A program made the translations under genes and the position numbers. DNA of 64,000 nucleotides from Cafeteria roenbergensis (lineage: Eukaryota; Sar; Bigyra; Bicosoecida; Cafeteriaceae), in contig VLTN01000020.1 of the NCBI GenBank assembly GCA_008330645.1, forward strand, positions 372,001-436,000. Direction: 5' to 3'. Below, in pieces: positions 44,601 through 55,299 of this stretch. Each line of letters begins with the position of its first letter. Positions within the stretch are counted from its first letter, which is position 1. Below the pieces are notes generated by a model that was not told the DNA's origin, made no database searches, and worked only from the letters and a program-made list of their open reading frames with translations.

Positions 44601-47121
44601 CGACGGCGACGACGAAGAGGACCAGGATGCTGCCGACGCGGCCAGCGTGGCCGCTTCCGGCCCAAACGCGCCCTCGTCCTCGTCCTCGTCGGCTGCTGCA
44701 GCTGCTGCAGCTGCTGCTGCTGCGTCGGGCATGTCGCCAGCCGAGAGCAGGCAGCGCCGCGCGCTGGAGCTGCGCCTGGCCGTGGCGGCCCTCCGCCGCG
44801 ACGAGGGCCCGCTCGCCGCCGCCATCGCTCAGGCTCGCCGCTCGGGGCTGGGCTTCGAGACCAGCAACGGCGGCGGGCGCGCGGCCACGCCGGGGAAGCA
44901 CCTGGCCGCCGCCCTCATCGCGCTCTCCCACATCCGCGAGGAGGCGGCCGTTGCCGCGGTGAGGGACTCCTTCTCCGACCGGCTCCTGCGCCGCGACAGG
45001 CAGTTTGTCCGCCTCCTCGGCCGCCTCGTCATCCGCTCGCGCGTCCTCGGCTGCACCCGCGACGGCGCAAAGGTGCTCATGCTGGCGTCAGACCCCACGC
45101 GCCTCTACTTCGTGAGGGACGCGACCCTGCCCGAGGGCAGCACGGCGCCGCTGGAGGCGGCCGCAGAGGCCGCGGCCGCAGCTCGCCTCGAGGAGGAGCA
45201 GGAGGGCCTGGGCTTCGAGGTGACGGGCATCCGCTCCGTCGAGGAGGAGGCCGCCGTGCGGGCCATGGCCGACGCAGCCGCAGCCAAGGCAGCCGAGGAG
45301 GCAGTGGCAGCCGCCATCGCCGACGGCCGCGCCGCCGACGCCAACGACCCCGCCGCCGCAGTCGCTGCCGCATCGGCCGCCGCCTCGGCCCGCGCCGCCA
45401 TTGCCAAGGAGCACCGCGTCCCGGCGCCCCGCCCCAACCGCAAGGGCGGCAGCCACCGCGCCCAGCCCCCCCTGGACCGCCTCCCGCCCGCGGTCCGCCA
45501 GCGCGCTCTCGCCGAGGCCGTCACGCTCGCCCCGCTGGCCGTGCGCGCGCTGGCCCGCTCACTCGACCCCGCCATGGTGTCCGCCACGTCCCTGGTCAAC
45601 GGCCCCGCGTCGGACGACGAGGACGAAGCCGCCGATCCCGCGCCCGCCGGGGACCAACTGGCCTCGTCCTCCTCCTCCTCCTCCTCCTCCTCCTCCTCCT
45701 CCTCCTCGTCGTCCTCCTCCTCCTCACCCGCTGTTGCCTCCTCCGCCGCTCCTTCCTCGTCCGCGGCGGCGGCGCATGCCGAGCACGCCGCCGCTCGCGC
45801 CGCCGCCGCGCGCCTCGCCGCCGTGCCGGACATGGCCGCCCTGGACGCCTCCGAGCCCAGCTGGAGCTACATCGACACCACCGACGACGTCCAGCGCCTC
45901 ATCGACTCCCTCGACCGCAGGGGCTTCCACGAGTCCCTGCTGCTGGGCGAGATCGACAGAGTGGCCCCCGCGCTCGAGCGCGGCATTCCCTCCAAGGCCG
46001 AGGTGCAGGCGGGCAAGTGGGCAGAGCCGGTGGGGGCGGCCTACCTCGGCATGATGGACGTCGACCAGGAGGGTGACGACGACTTCGAAAACGGCTCCGC
46101 GAACGGTGGAGGCGGCGACGGCGCCGCCTCCTCTGCCGCTGCTGCTGACGGCGAGGACGACGCGGACGCGGACGACGACGAAGACGGAGGCGACGGCGTG
46201 GCCCGCCGCAGGTCCGGCAGGGCGCTGGCATCCGGAGCGTCGTCCTCCTCGTCGGCGGCCGCCGCCGCCGCTGCTGCTGCTGCTGCTGCCGCTGCGGGAG
46301 GTGAGGACGAGGCTGCCGCCGCTGCCATCGGTTCCGACGAGTACGCTGCCGGCGGCATCGCGCGTCGCAGGGGGCGCCGGGCCGCCGCAGCGGTGGCGTC
46401 GCGCCGGCTGCGCGCCAGCACGGCTGCGGGCGAGGGCGACGATGACGATGACGAGGACAGCGACGACTCTGCGGCGGATGCCGCGGCGGCCGAGGACGCC
46501 GACTTTGACCAGCTGGACGATGACGGGGAGGAGGCCGCTGCTGCCGCGGAGACTGCGGCAATCGCCGCGGCGCTCGGCGCCTCGACGGGCCGGGAGCGGC
46601 GCACTGTGGCCGAGGTGACGGCGGCAGCAGAGGCAGCACGCTCCGCCGATGCCGCCGCAGCCGCAGCAGCCGCCGCCGACGCCCGCCGCCGCGCGCTCGA
46701 GGTGGTGCGGGCGCGTCGGGCCGCCCTGCGCGGCGCGGGCGACGGCGACAGCCTCGCCGATGGCGATCCCGCTGAGGTGGCCGCCCTGCGCGCCTGCGCG
46801 GCCGACATGCGGCGGCTGGCTGTCGACGTGCGCCCGCGCCTCAGGGACGTGGAGAGCGCGTGGGCGGCCGACGGCGGGGCCATGGACGCATGGCTGGAGG
46901 CAGCAGCGGCGCCAGCCACGGTTGCGGAGGCGCGCGACCAGCTGCTGGCCCTTGAGGCTGGCATCTACGAGCAGCAGCGCCAGCGCCGTGCGGCAGCCCA
47001 CGAGGCGGCCCGGGCACGGCGTGAGGCGCGCGAGGCCGCTGCAGCCGAGGCGCCAGCTGAGGCAGCGGCGGCTGCAGACGGCGCCGCCACAACGGCCCCC
47101 GGCGCGGACGGCGAGGACGCG

Positions 47122-47162
<41 letters not shown>

Positions 47163-47553
47163 GGCAGAGGAGGAGGCCGAGGCGGAGACGGAGGAGGACG
47201 AGCCGGCGACCGGATGGAGCGACGGCGACGAGGACGAGGACGCGGGCGACGTGGCAGGGGAGGGCGGCGCGGACGGCGCTCGTGACGACGAGGGCGGCGC
47301 CGGCGGCGTCGACGACGATGACGACGACGACGAGGAGGAGGTGGGCGAGCTCAACCACCCAGGCACAGTCTGGGCGTTCCGCGCGCACAGGCGCAGGTGG
47401 CGCCGCCGGCTGCGCTCTGCTCGCACCACGTCGTCTGTGGCGCTGGCCGCTCGCCGCCTGCGCATCTCGCTCGCCGACGCCCGCATCCTCTCGCTGGGCC
47501 TGTCTCTCGAGCCCCGTCGCTGGCGCCGCCGCAAGGTCAAGGGCTCGGCGTGA
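41632..47553 (+). CDS. HMG-box / DDT / WHIM chromatin-remodelling subunit (ISWI-partner-like)
   Basis: Exons 41632-41973 and 42208-47553 encode about 1,895 residues. The HMG box lies at about 80-155 (KKPPTSYSLFFSHRRPAVVA, then EWKALAEDDRAVWNDKAAEA), cut by the intron. A basic helical stretch follows (ARVRALRLRLEDRLEEQRAL). A DDT-like helix SPGLFSRLIVVASFIADMV is near 417-440. WHIM1 is near 709-772 (ITWPSVLRMLL, LSPLEKTTLLTFLVDAVNS). An RG-rich block follows, then WHIM2 near 1041-1082 (RDGAKVLMLASDPTRLYFV) and WHIM3/D-TOX near 1332-1364 (SWSYIDTTDDVQRLIDSLDR, RGFHESLL). The order DDT-WHIM1-WHIM2-WHIM3 is that of ACF1/BAZ, Itc1 and plant RLT proteins, which pair with ISWI to space nucleosomes and read linker DNA. 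The HMG box here takes the place of the homeobox or PHD/bromo domains used elsewhere. Ser, Ala and Asp/Glu homopolymers make up much of the rest. It is nuclear by inference. Confidence 0.78.
45664..45725 (+). repeat. TCC/TCG triplet tract encoding poly-Ser
   Basis: About 20 consecutive Ser codons lie in the HMG-DDT-WHIM gene. A similar shorter tract lies at 43384-43438, and a GCC/GCG poly-Ala tract at 47120-47166. All sit outside the predicted domains. Confidence 0.75.
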
Positions 47554-47912
47554 TTTGGGCCTCACGGCCTCGGAGCGGACTGCCGGGGGTGTGCTCGTTC
47601 GTGTGTGCGTGTGCGCGCGGGGCGCCTCGAATTGCAAATGCGCGACGATCTTCGCCCCCCGGCTCCTGCAGAGAGCCAGCCAAGCTGGCGCACGCCACAC
47701 TGACCAAACCCTGCTTCGCAGCTGACGGCCAGCCGCCAGCGCTGCGTGGCTTGGCTTCGCTGCAAGCGTGGGGCAGGCGCTCTGCCAGGCAATTGCGCCT
47801 GTCGGCTCCGCGACAACCTGCGCGGCTCAGCACGCCCGGGCTGCAGGACGGGCAGGCTCGCCGGGCGGAGTCCCGCGGCGGCGCTCTCTTGGACTCGCGA
47901 GGCGCTGACCTC
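47554..47912. promoter_or_regulatory. Spacer upstream of the GnT I gene
   Basis: This is 359 bp between two co-oriented genes. It holds the 3' end of the chromatin gene and the promoter of GnT I. No clear element was seen. The GnT I frame is open through it, but the chosen ATG gives a normal type II membrane protein. Confidence 0.4.
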
Positions 47913-49700
47913 ATGTTCGGATCCGCTGACGACAGCAAGCCCATCGCGCGCAGGTTTCCGCGGCGCCCGGTGCGAGCTGGAAAAGATGCGACGGGCGGCC
48001 CCGGCGTGGCCAGCTTCGCGCGGGCCTACAGGGTGCCGATCATGATTGCGGTGCTAGTGGCGACTGTCGTGACGACTGCGGCCGTGACGTCGGCCCTGGT
48101 ATCGCGCGGGCCGCCGAAGCGGCCGGGCATTGACGCGGCAACCTTGGCCGGCACTTGCTCGGCCGCCGCCGACAAGGCGCGGCAGGACCTTGCCGGCCTT
48201 GTCGTCGCCGCGCTCTTGTCCTCCGCGTCAACGCAGCAGCAGGGCTCGGCGGGACTGGCGGCACTTGCGTCGTTTGCGTCGGAGTTGCCCGGGCCGGTCG
48301 CCAGCGCGCTTGCCGCCGCGGGCGGGCTTCCCAAAGGAGTGCCAGCCGGAAGCACACCCCCTGGAGAGCCCCCGAGCAGCGCCCCCGCGATTCAGCGTGT
48401 CCCCAAGGACAGCGCGGACGTGTGGGGCGAGGAGGGAGCAGGCACCTCGCAGGCCGACCGCGAGCAGCCGCAGCAGCAGCAGCAGCAGCAGCCGACACAG
48501 CAACACGGCCGGCCTCCCAAGACGCAAGGGCCTGGCGGCCCGCCGCCGTCCACCACTGGCCCGTCGGGCGGCGCCGCCACCGGGGTGGTTCCCGCGCCTG
48601 CCTCCCCGTCGGCAGCGCGCGCCCTGCTGGTGATTTGCTATAACAGGCCGGCGTACCTTCGGCGCACGCTGGAGGCGGTGCTGGCGCGCCTGCCGGCAAC
48701 AGACCGGCCGCACATCGTGGTGTCCCAGGACGGCCACCTGCCGGAAGTGACCGCCGTGGTGGGCGACATGCAGAAGCAGTTCCACGCCGCGGCGCCCGAC
48801 ATCGCCTTCAGCCACATCCACCACACGCAGTCGGCCGAGTCGGGGGACGACGGCTTCGGGTATATGAAGCTGTCGCGCCACTTCGGCTGGGCCCTCGGCA
48901 ACGTGTTTGACAGGGGCCACCCGCGGGTCATCGTGCTGGAGGACGACCTGGAAATTGCCGCAGACTTCTTCGAATACTTCTCCGCGGTGGCGCCCGTTCT
49001 CGACGCGGACAGCACTCTCCTGGCGGCGTCGGCGTACAACGACATCGGCCAGCCGGCCTTCGTGGCCGACAGCGCCCGCGTGTACCGGAGCGACTTCTTC
49101 CCCGGGCTCGGCTGGATGCTCACGCGGAGGGCGTGGGCGGAGCTGGGCCCCAAATGGCCCCGCGGGTTCTGGGACGACTGGCTGCGGGAGCCGGCGCAGC
49201 GGAAGGGCCGGGCGTTCTTGCGGCCGGAGGTGTCGCGCACCAGGACGTTTGGCGAGCGCGGCGTGTCGCAGTCGCAGTTCTTCCACCAGTACCTATCGAA
49301 CATCAAGCTCAACGCGGAGCCGGTGGCCTGGGGGAGCGTGGACTTGCAATACCTGCTGAAGCCCACGTACGACAGAGCGCTCGACGCAGCCGTGGCGGCT
49401 GCGCAGGCCGTGCCAGCCAGCAGCGTGGTGGCCAAGGACTGCTCCGCGCTGCCTCGCCCGCCCGCGACTGGGTCGCACCCGCTCTCTGTGGCCACCCGCG
49501 CCGGGAGCCTGGGCGCCGCGTTCAAGGTCGACTACGGGTCTGTGGGTGCATACCCGCGCGCCGCGGGTGCGTTCGGGTTCATCGCAGATGTCAAGGCGGG
49601 GGTGCCGAGGACCGCGTACCGCGGCGTGGTGTCGCTGCAGCACAAGGGATGCTTCGTGTACCTGGTTCCCGCGGGCGGTGCGCCCCTGCCAGAGCGGTGA
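47913..49700 (+). CDS. MGAT1: Alpha-1,3-mannosyl-glycoprotein 2-beta-N-acetylglucosaminyltransferase (GnT I, GT13)
   Basis: A single exon encodes 595 residues. A short cytoplasmic Arg/Lys-rich tail is followed by one helix (VPIMIAVLVATVVTTAAVTS, about 40-59) and a Gln/Pro/Gly-rich stem with a poly-Gln run. This is type II Golgi topology. The catalytic domain starts near 234 (ARALLVICYNRPAYLRRTLE). It has DIAFSHIHHTQ, the metal-binding EDD (343-345, VIVLEDDLEIAADFFEYF), the FFPGLGWMLTRRAWAELGPK block, WPRGFWDDWLR, RAFLRPEVSRTRTFGERGVS and QFFHQYLSNIKLN. These match GnT I closely. The enzyme adds the first GlcNAc to Man5GlcNAc2 in the Golgi and so opens hybrid and complex N-glycan synthesis. 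It is longer than the animal enzyme because of the stem and a C-terminal extension. Confidence 0.95.
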   Translation: MFGSADDSKPIARRFPRRPVRAGKDATGGPGVASFARAYRVPIMIAVLVATVVTTAAVTSALVSRGPPKRPGIDAATLAGTCSAAADKARQDLAGLVVAALLSSASTQQQGSAGLAALASFASELPGPVASALAAAGGLPKGVPAGSTPPGEPPSSAPAIQRVPKDSADVWGEEGAGTSQADREQPQQQQQQQPTQQHGRPPKTQGPGGPPPSTTGPSGGAATGVVPAPASPSAARALLVICYNRPAYLRRTLEAVLARLPATDRPHIVVSQDGHLPEVTAVVGDMQKQFHAAAPDIAFSHIHHTQSAESGDDGFGYMKLSRHFGWALGNVFDRGHPRVIVLEDDLEIAADFFEYFSAVAPVLDADSTLLAASAYNDIGQPAFVADSARVYRSDFFPGLGWMLTRRAWAELGPKWPRGFWDDWLREPAQRKGRAFLRPEVSRTRTFGERGVSQSQFFHQYLSNIKLNAEPVAWGSVDLQYLLKPTYDRALDAAVAAAQAVPASSVVAKDCSALPRPPATGSHPLSVATRAGSLGAAFKVDYGSVGAYPRAAGAFGFIADVKAGVPRTAYRGVVSLQHKGCFVYLVPAGGAPLPER

Positions 49701-49945
49701 GGCGGCCGCCACGCACGCCACCGCACCCCCACCCCTGTGCCGCCGAGCAAAGGACGGGCCAGGCGCCGCTGGGCGCGCAAGCCTGCGTGCGTGCACGCTC
49801 ATGTGTGTGTGTGAGTGTGTGAGAGGGAGAAAGAGAGAGAGAGCGAGAGACAGAGAAGGTTTGTGTGTGTGTGCGAGCGCGGGCGGGGACGTCGGTTCGA
49901 CCGAGCCGCGCCGCGCTGCAACTGCCCGTCTCGGCGGCGGCGCAC
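49701..49945. repeat. Spacer with GT/GA microsatellite upstream of the NSE2-like gene
   Basis: From 49801 to 49875 the sequence is a mixed (GT)n-(GA)n-(GT)n microsatellite, rare in composition for this GC-rich window. It lies just before the start of the NSE2-like gene and could sit in its promoter or leader. The remainder is featureless GC-rich DNA. Confidence 0.7.
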
Positions 49946-51326
49946 ATGGCTCGCGGCTCTGCCCCAATGACTGCAATCGGAATGAGCTTGCGCACCCTGC
50001 GCCCCGCGCGGCTGGTGGCGTGGGCCATGTCGGACCACATGCTGCGGGCTGCGCTCAAAGAGGTGGCCAGCGAGGCCAAGGCGGGGACAGAGGACTCGGA
50101 CACGTGTTTTCAAAAGCTCATGGTCGTGCTCGACAAGGTTGAGACGCTGCGCAAGTCCCACTGCGCAGAGGTCCCCGCTTCCAGCACAGCGTCGGCAGAT
50201 GCGGAGCTCATGTCCCAGCTGAAGGAGGCCGTCGGTACGCCGGCCAGTGCGGCGGAAACAGAGGCCCGCATGAGCGCGTACGCTGCCGAGATGCGCCGCT
50301 TCGGCGAGGCGCTCGCCGTGAGCCTGCGCGCGCGCGCGGCTGGACACAGGGCGAGCGTGGCTTTGGCGGGGCCGCGGGACCTGGTGCGCGCATGCCCGAT
50401 GTGAGCGCATCTGGCCAGGCGATGCGCGGGCTCCCAGCTTGAATTCGCCGTTGTGGCTGCGCGGCCCGCAGGACAGCCCGGCGGCCGACCTAGGCAAGCT
50501 CACAGATGCGGCACGAGGCCGACTCGACTCGGTGGCGGAGGCGGCATCGGTGAGGGCGCGCGAGGACCCGCTGGCGGCGCGGCTGGCCGCCGTGGGCCAA
50601 GGCGCGCTCGCGAGGCTCGAGGCGGCTGTTGCCAAGCGGAGGAGCGCGGAAACCGCTGCACAGGACGGCTCGGGCGGAGAAGGCGGGGAGGACGACGAGG
50701 ACGACGAGGACGAGGAAATGCTGACGATGGACGCGTTCGATGCCAAGGCCGACCTGCAGGACAAGCTGACGTCGACGATTCCGGAGCACCCGGTGAAGAA
50801 CGTGTGAGTGCGGGGGACTGAGCCGCTGGGCCGGACGGGGTGCTCGGACGGGCGGTCGTGCAGGCCCTGTGGCAAGTGCAGCGCTCGCAGCGCCTTGAGA
50901 CACCCGCTGAGGGACCGGTCAGCTGCTGACCGACCGCCGGAGTGGTCCGGAGTGCACGTCGCTTCGCTCCCACGCGAAAGCCCGTGCACCGCCAGCTCTT
51001 CCCTCCCCCCCCCCCCTCCGCCTCGCAGGACCGATCCAACCTGCCCTCATATTTTGGACAGGCGCAGCGTCGAGAAGCTGCTGAATGGCATGTCCAAGGC
51101 CCCCTGCCCGCTCTGCAAGAACGGTGCGCACTGGCACGCCAAGGGATATGCGCTGGACAAGCAGCGGCTCGCCAAGATTGAGCTCTACTTGGAGGCCACG
51201 GCTATGGCAGAGTCGCGGAGCCGGCACGATCAGCGCCTTGAGGACGGTGCTGGGAGCAGCTCGTCGTCGCGCGGCGCTGCGTCCGCTGCGTCAGCGGGTG
51301 GCGGCAGTCGCAGCCGGCGCGAGTGA
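49946..51326 (+). CDS. NSE2/MMS21-like SP-RING SUMO E3 ligase
   Basis: Exons 49946-50317, 50472-50803 and 51029-51326 join in phase and give about 333 residues. The N-terminal half is helical and charged (DHMLRAALKEVASEAKAG, CFQKLMVVLDKVETLRKSHC), as expected for the SMC5-binding coiled part. An acidic linker follows. The SP-RING reads HPVKN across the second intron, then Cys240-Pro-His242 (CPHILDRRSVEKLL) and Cys261-Pro-Leu-Cys264 (APCPLCKNGAHW). That is the C-x-H...C-x-x-C set that binds the single zinc of SP-RING ligases. The motif PVKN followed by this spacing points to NSE2/MMS21, the SUMO ligase of the SMC5/6 complex, rather than to PIAS/Siz proteins, which carry SAP and PINIT domains not seen here. 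A Ser/Arg-rich tail ends the protein. The start could also be the ATG at 49967. The role in genome stability is inferred from the family. Confidence 0.8.
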
Positions 51327-51667
51327 CGTCCGCGCTTGAACATGTGTGGCGAGGTTGCGGACCTTGCGTGCTTGGCCAGGCGTTTCGAACTGCTCGTTTC
51401 CAACCAGATTCTTGTCTTGGTTTGCAGCGGCCTCGGCCAGATGCAGGGGCGCTAACCATCATCTCCTTGAGGCCCAGACGCGGCGCGCAAGCACCCGCGT
51501 GCAGGCGAAGCACTCGCGCGCGGCCTGGGTGGTCGCAGTGGCGCTGCTGTGAGAATCTGGCAGAGCCTTGCAGCACTGCGTGTTTCGTTGGCAGGGCAGG
51601 AGGCGTTGGCCAGTGCTTCGCTTCGACGCAGTGCCACATTCTCCCCCGCGAGCTGCGGGCGCTCACC
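51327..51667. promoter_or_regulatory. Spacer upstream of the first EGF-like gene
   Basis: This is 341 bp between two co-oriented genes. I see no coding exon, repeat or clear promoter element. Confidence 0.35.
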
Positions 51668-53362
51668 ATGCGCTCCGCGTTCATCATGCTTGGCCTCGCC
51701 GCCGCGGCGATGGCCGCCTGCCGTGAGCAATGGCCCAGGCGCCCGGGCGAGAAGCCGTTGCCCCGAGCTGCGCTCGGCGCAGTGGTTTCGCGAACCGCTC
51801 GGGCCTCGAGCGCCCAGGCGCAACAAGTCCCGCAGCCCGACGGCACAGCCAGGCTTGCTCCTTTCAAGGCGTACTGCATGGGGGCAAGGGCGTGAAGGGC
51901 CGCAGTGTCAGCGCACCCAAGACTCGGCGCAAACCGGTGGCAGAAGGCCGGTCAAGCGTTGGCGCGGGCGGGGGTAGCATTCTGCCTGCATGGCAGCTCC
52001 AACCACCGGCTGGGGTTGCCAAGATCCACGTGCAGTTCTTTGGCATCGCTCTCGCGCAATCACGCGGTCCGGCGTGCTGCGGGCATGGGGTTGTTCATCT
52101 TTGCAGCTCCTTCGTCGCCTGCGTCGCCAACGGCTTGAGCTCCCGCGCCTTGGTTGCGCTCCCTGCCCCTTTGCTCCGTTCCCGCAGCCAACAGCTGTTC
52201 TGGCCACGGCCGCTGCTCAGGTGAGGCTTTTGTGGACCGGGTTCCCAGCGCCCAGCGCGCTCGGCTGGCTGAGCTCAACGCGGAGTTCATCGCCCCTCGT
52301 TCTGTTCCCCCGCGCCTTGCAGAGACGGATCGCTGCTTGTGCGACCGCAGCGAGGCTGGCCGCCTCGGGGATCGCGAAGTCTGGGGTGGGGCCGACTGCT
52401 CCATCCGCAAGTGCCCCATCGGGGTGGCCCACGACCGCATTGCGTCGCAGGAGCAGGATGTCGTCGGCGAGATTGGCTTCCTGCCCAAGTCCGGCGGCTC
52501 GCGGACGACCGCGGCCAACAACCTGAAGGTGTTCCTGACCAACGGCCTCCACGTTCCGTACGACATGAACGTGGACGTTGAAATCGTCGAGTACGTCGCC
52601 GACGGTGGCACTGGCCTCGGGCCGGGGTCGTTCCGCTACAAGCGCGACATCGACTTTGCCTGGTCGCCCCCTGTCAACATGGACACCACCGGAGGCGCAA
52701 CCTATGTGATGAGCGACGCCTCGACGGCGCACCAGCTCACCGCGCCGGTCAAGGGCGTGATGCGCCCCACTGGCATCTACGTCTACTTCGACTCCTCCGC
52801 CATCACCGCCGCAAACACGATGATGGCCGGCGACCGCTACTTCTTCAACATCACGTACAACGGTGGCGCGCACTTCCTCGAGGACGATGACAACGCAGCT
52901 CACGTCGTCGCCGAGTGCTCGGGCCGCGGCGTCTGCACTTCCACCGGCCAGTGCAACTGCTACGCTGGCTATGGCGGCCCCGCCTGCGACCGCACCACCT
53001 GCCCCAACGACTGCTCTGGCCACGGAATGTGCCACTCCCTCAAGCGGCTGGCGTCCCTTGCTGCCGAGGGCAACCCCAACGCCGCCAAGGACATCAACGA
53101 CCACACCACGGCCGTCGACGTTTCCTACAGCCAGGCGTTCGACGCGGACAAGCAGTTCTCTTGCTTCTGCGAGTCGGGATACCGCGGTCTCGACTGCAGC
53201 CAGCAGGAGTGCCCTTCGGGCCCCGACCCCATGGGCGGGTTCGGCGGCGCGGCAGGCCGCGACTGCTCCGGCCGGGGCAAGTGCGACGGATCCACGGGCA
53301 TCTGCCAGTGCTTCCGCGGCTACTACGGCTCTCGCTGCGAGGCTCGCTCTACCTTTGTCTGA
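51668..53362 (+). CDS. Secreted EGF-like protein A
   Basis: Exons 51668-51722, 52188-52220 (33 nt) and 52323-53362 join in phase to 375 residues. Exon 1 is a signal peptide (MRSAFIMLGLAAAAMAAC). The next 11 residues, PNSCSGHGRCS, are the whole middle exon. Then come CLCDRSEAG and CSIRKCPIG, and a non-EGF region of about 150 residues (YDMNVDVEIVEYVADGGTG, YFFNITYNGGAH). EGF-like repeats follow (AECSGRGVCTSTGQCNCYAG, TTCPNDCSGHGMC, CFCESGYRGLDCSQQECPSG, RDCSGRGKCDGSTGICQCF), ending YYGSRCEARSTFV. There is no second membrane helix or GPI signal, so it is probably extracellular. In stramenopiles such EGF-like proteins include flagellar-hair (mastigoneme) components, so a cell-surface or mastigoneme role is a reasonable guess but unproven. 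It is closest to protein B. Confidence 0.88.
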
Positions 53363-53709
53363 TGCAAGGGACCACGAGCCTTTTGATTTGCGTGCCGCCA
53401 GGCTGTCCAGAACGACGCCCACTCGTTGGCACCGCTGTTTCAGCCACCCTAAACCGAAGCAAGAATTGTCGCCACGGCCCCAAACCTCGCGGCGCGATGC
53501 CGGGACGCTTCTCAGCTGGGCCCGGTGCTTGCTTGGCGTCTGGGCACTGTGTGCGGCAGTCGCAGTTGCTCGCTGGCGTGGAACGCGTCTGCCGAGAGCA
53601 ACGCTGGCGGCAGAGCTGCAAACCGGCTTGCGCCCGTCGGCGTTTGACAGGGCGAAACCAGGCGCAGCAAAACCGGCCACTCGAACCTCCCTGACGGGGT
53701 TGCGCTGCC
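53363..53709. promoter_or_regulatory. Spacer between EGF-like genes A and B
   Basis: This is 347 bp between co-oriented paralogues, holding the 3' end of A and the promoter of B. Nothing specific was recognised. Confidence 0.35.
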
Positions 53710-55299
53710 ATGCGCGTCCTCATCCTTGTGCTTGCACTTGCCATGTCTGCTCTGGCCTCCTGCCCCAACTCCTGCTCTGGACACGGACGGTGCACTCGTG
53801 AGCTCGCAGCAGGCCGACTGCCCGTTGCTTTGCACCCGCCGCGCCGCAAGGCGCGCCTGCCGCCGCGCCCGAAGCCAAGGCCTTTCCTGATCGGTGGCCT
53901 AGCGGCACCCCGTGCTGCTGGCGCTCATTGCTCGCGTGCTAGCCGGGCGGAGCGCGAGCCATGGCTCGTCGACTCGGCTGCTCCCTTCAACGCGCACAAG
54001 CATGCACGGCGGCGCGAGCAGTTAAGGCGCGCCTCCCTGGACCGCAACGGCTGCCCATCGCAGGCGGAGACCTGTGCGAGTGCTTCAAGCACTCGGACGA
54101 AACGACCCCCGCCTACGTCGGAGCGGATTGCTCCCAGGTGAGAGCGGGGCTGGCGGGTCGATCGCGCGAAACACCAAATTGTCGCCGAGTCGCTGCGCAG
54201 CCCCGGAAGCATGCTTTTGGCCCCCCGAGCGGCGACTGGGCACTGCTGGAGCAGCATCGATGCGGCCTAGATGACAACGACGGGGCCGCCCATCGCGCGC
54301 CGGGGATGTGACCCGCCCAACCAACGGCACGCGCGCCCCGGCCGGCTCGCGAACGAACGAACCACTGCCGCCCGTTTCCCGCAGCGCGTTTGCCCGTACG
54401 GTCGTGCCTTTGGCGCTATCGCCGACCACTCGGACGACGTGTCCCACATCGAGCTCCATGCCAACTCCAACTTCGACGGCACTCCCCATGCCGGAGCTTC
54501 CCTGGCAAAGCTGGTCGTCGACACCAACTCGTACAAGCTTCAGCGCAGCGCAAACATCGATGTGCGCGTGCTCAGCGTGTCCGGAACCACCGTCAAGATC
54601 CAGTGGCGCCTGCACGAGCACGGCAAGTATTCCCAGCCCCACGATGCCACTGCGGGGCCCACCGGGTTTGCCAACCAGGTCGAGCTCACAGACGCCAACA
54701 TGCTGCTTCCGGACTTCGGTGTTGCCAGCCATGAGACGGGCATCAAGGTCTACTTCGAGGACACCACTGGCGTGAACGAGAACAACGTGTACTCCTTCTT
54801 CATCGACCACCAGCGCGGCGGCGCCCACAAGGTCGGAGAGCCCAACACTGCTCACCAGTTCACCGAGTGCTCGGGCCGCGGCACGTGCGAAACCTCGTCG
54901 GGTCGGTGCCAGTGCTTCCCTGGGTTCGGCGGGGAGGCGTGCCAGCGGGCCTCGTGCCCTGGAGACTGCTCCGGCCACGGCATCTGCCAGACTCTCAAGC
55001 GCTTCGTCAAGGACATTGGTCTCTCGGATTTCGAGTACTCCCTCCCGTGGGACGCCGAGAAGGTCATGAGCTGCCGTTGCGACGTGGGCTACCGCGGCCC
55101 TGACTGCTCCTTCATTGAGTGCCCCTCTGGGGCGGACCCGATGGGCGGCGCCGACGGCCTCGGCCTCAACGACGACGACGACATGACCGACGCCCGCGAC
55201 TGCTCTGGCCGGGGCACTTGCGACTACTCCACTGGCGTTTGCGACTGCTACCAGGGCTACCATGGCGAGCGCTGCGAGTCGCAGACCACCTTTGTCTGA
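53710..55299 (+). CDS. Secreted EGF-like protein B
   Basis: Exons 53710-53797, 54064-54137 and 54385-55299 give 358 residues. The signal peptide MRVLILVLALAMSALAS runs straight into CPNSCSGHGRCT in one exon, whereas gene A has an intron between them. Exon 2 encodes GDLCECFKHSDET and ends in GADCSQ. Exon 3 starts RVCPYGRAFGAIADHSDD and continues with a non-EGF region (VEIVE-type strands replaced here by IDVRVLSVSGTTVKIQWRLH). EGF-like repeats follow (TECSGRGTCETSSGRCQCF, ASCPGDCSGHGICQTLKRF, SCRCDVGYRGPDCSFIECPS, RDCSGRGTCDYSTGVCDCY), ending QTTFV. The paired Cys spacing and the same order of parts show it is a sister of protein A. It is probably secreted to the cell surface; the function is unknown beyond that. 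Confidence 0.9.

Noticed and set aside
42144-47700. Minus-strand frames of 893 and 658 residues opposite the HMG-DDT-WHIM gene
   Set aside because: They are Ser/Arg/Pro-rich without motifs, while the opposite strand encodes HMG, DDT and WHIM blocks in one frame.
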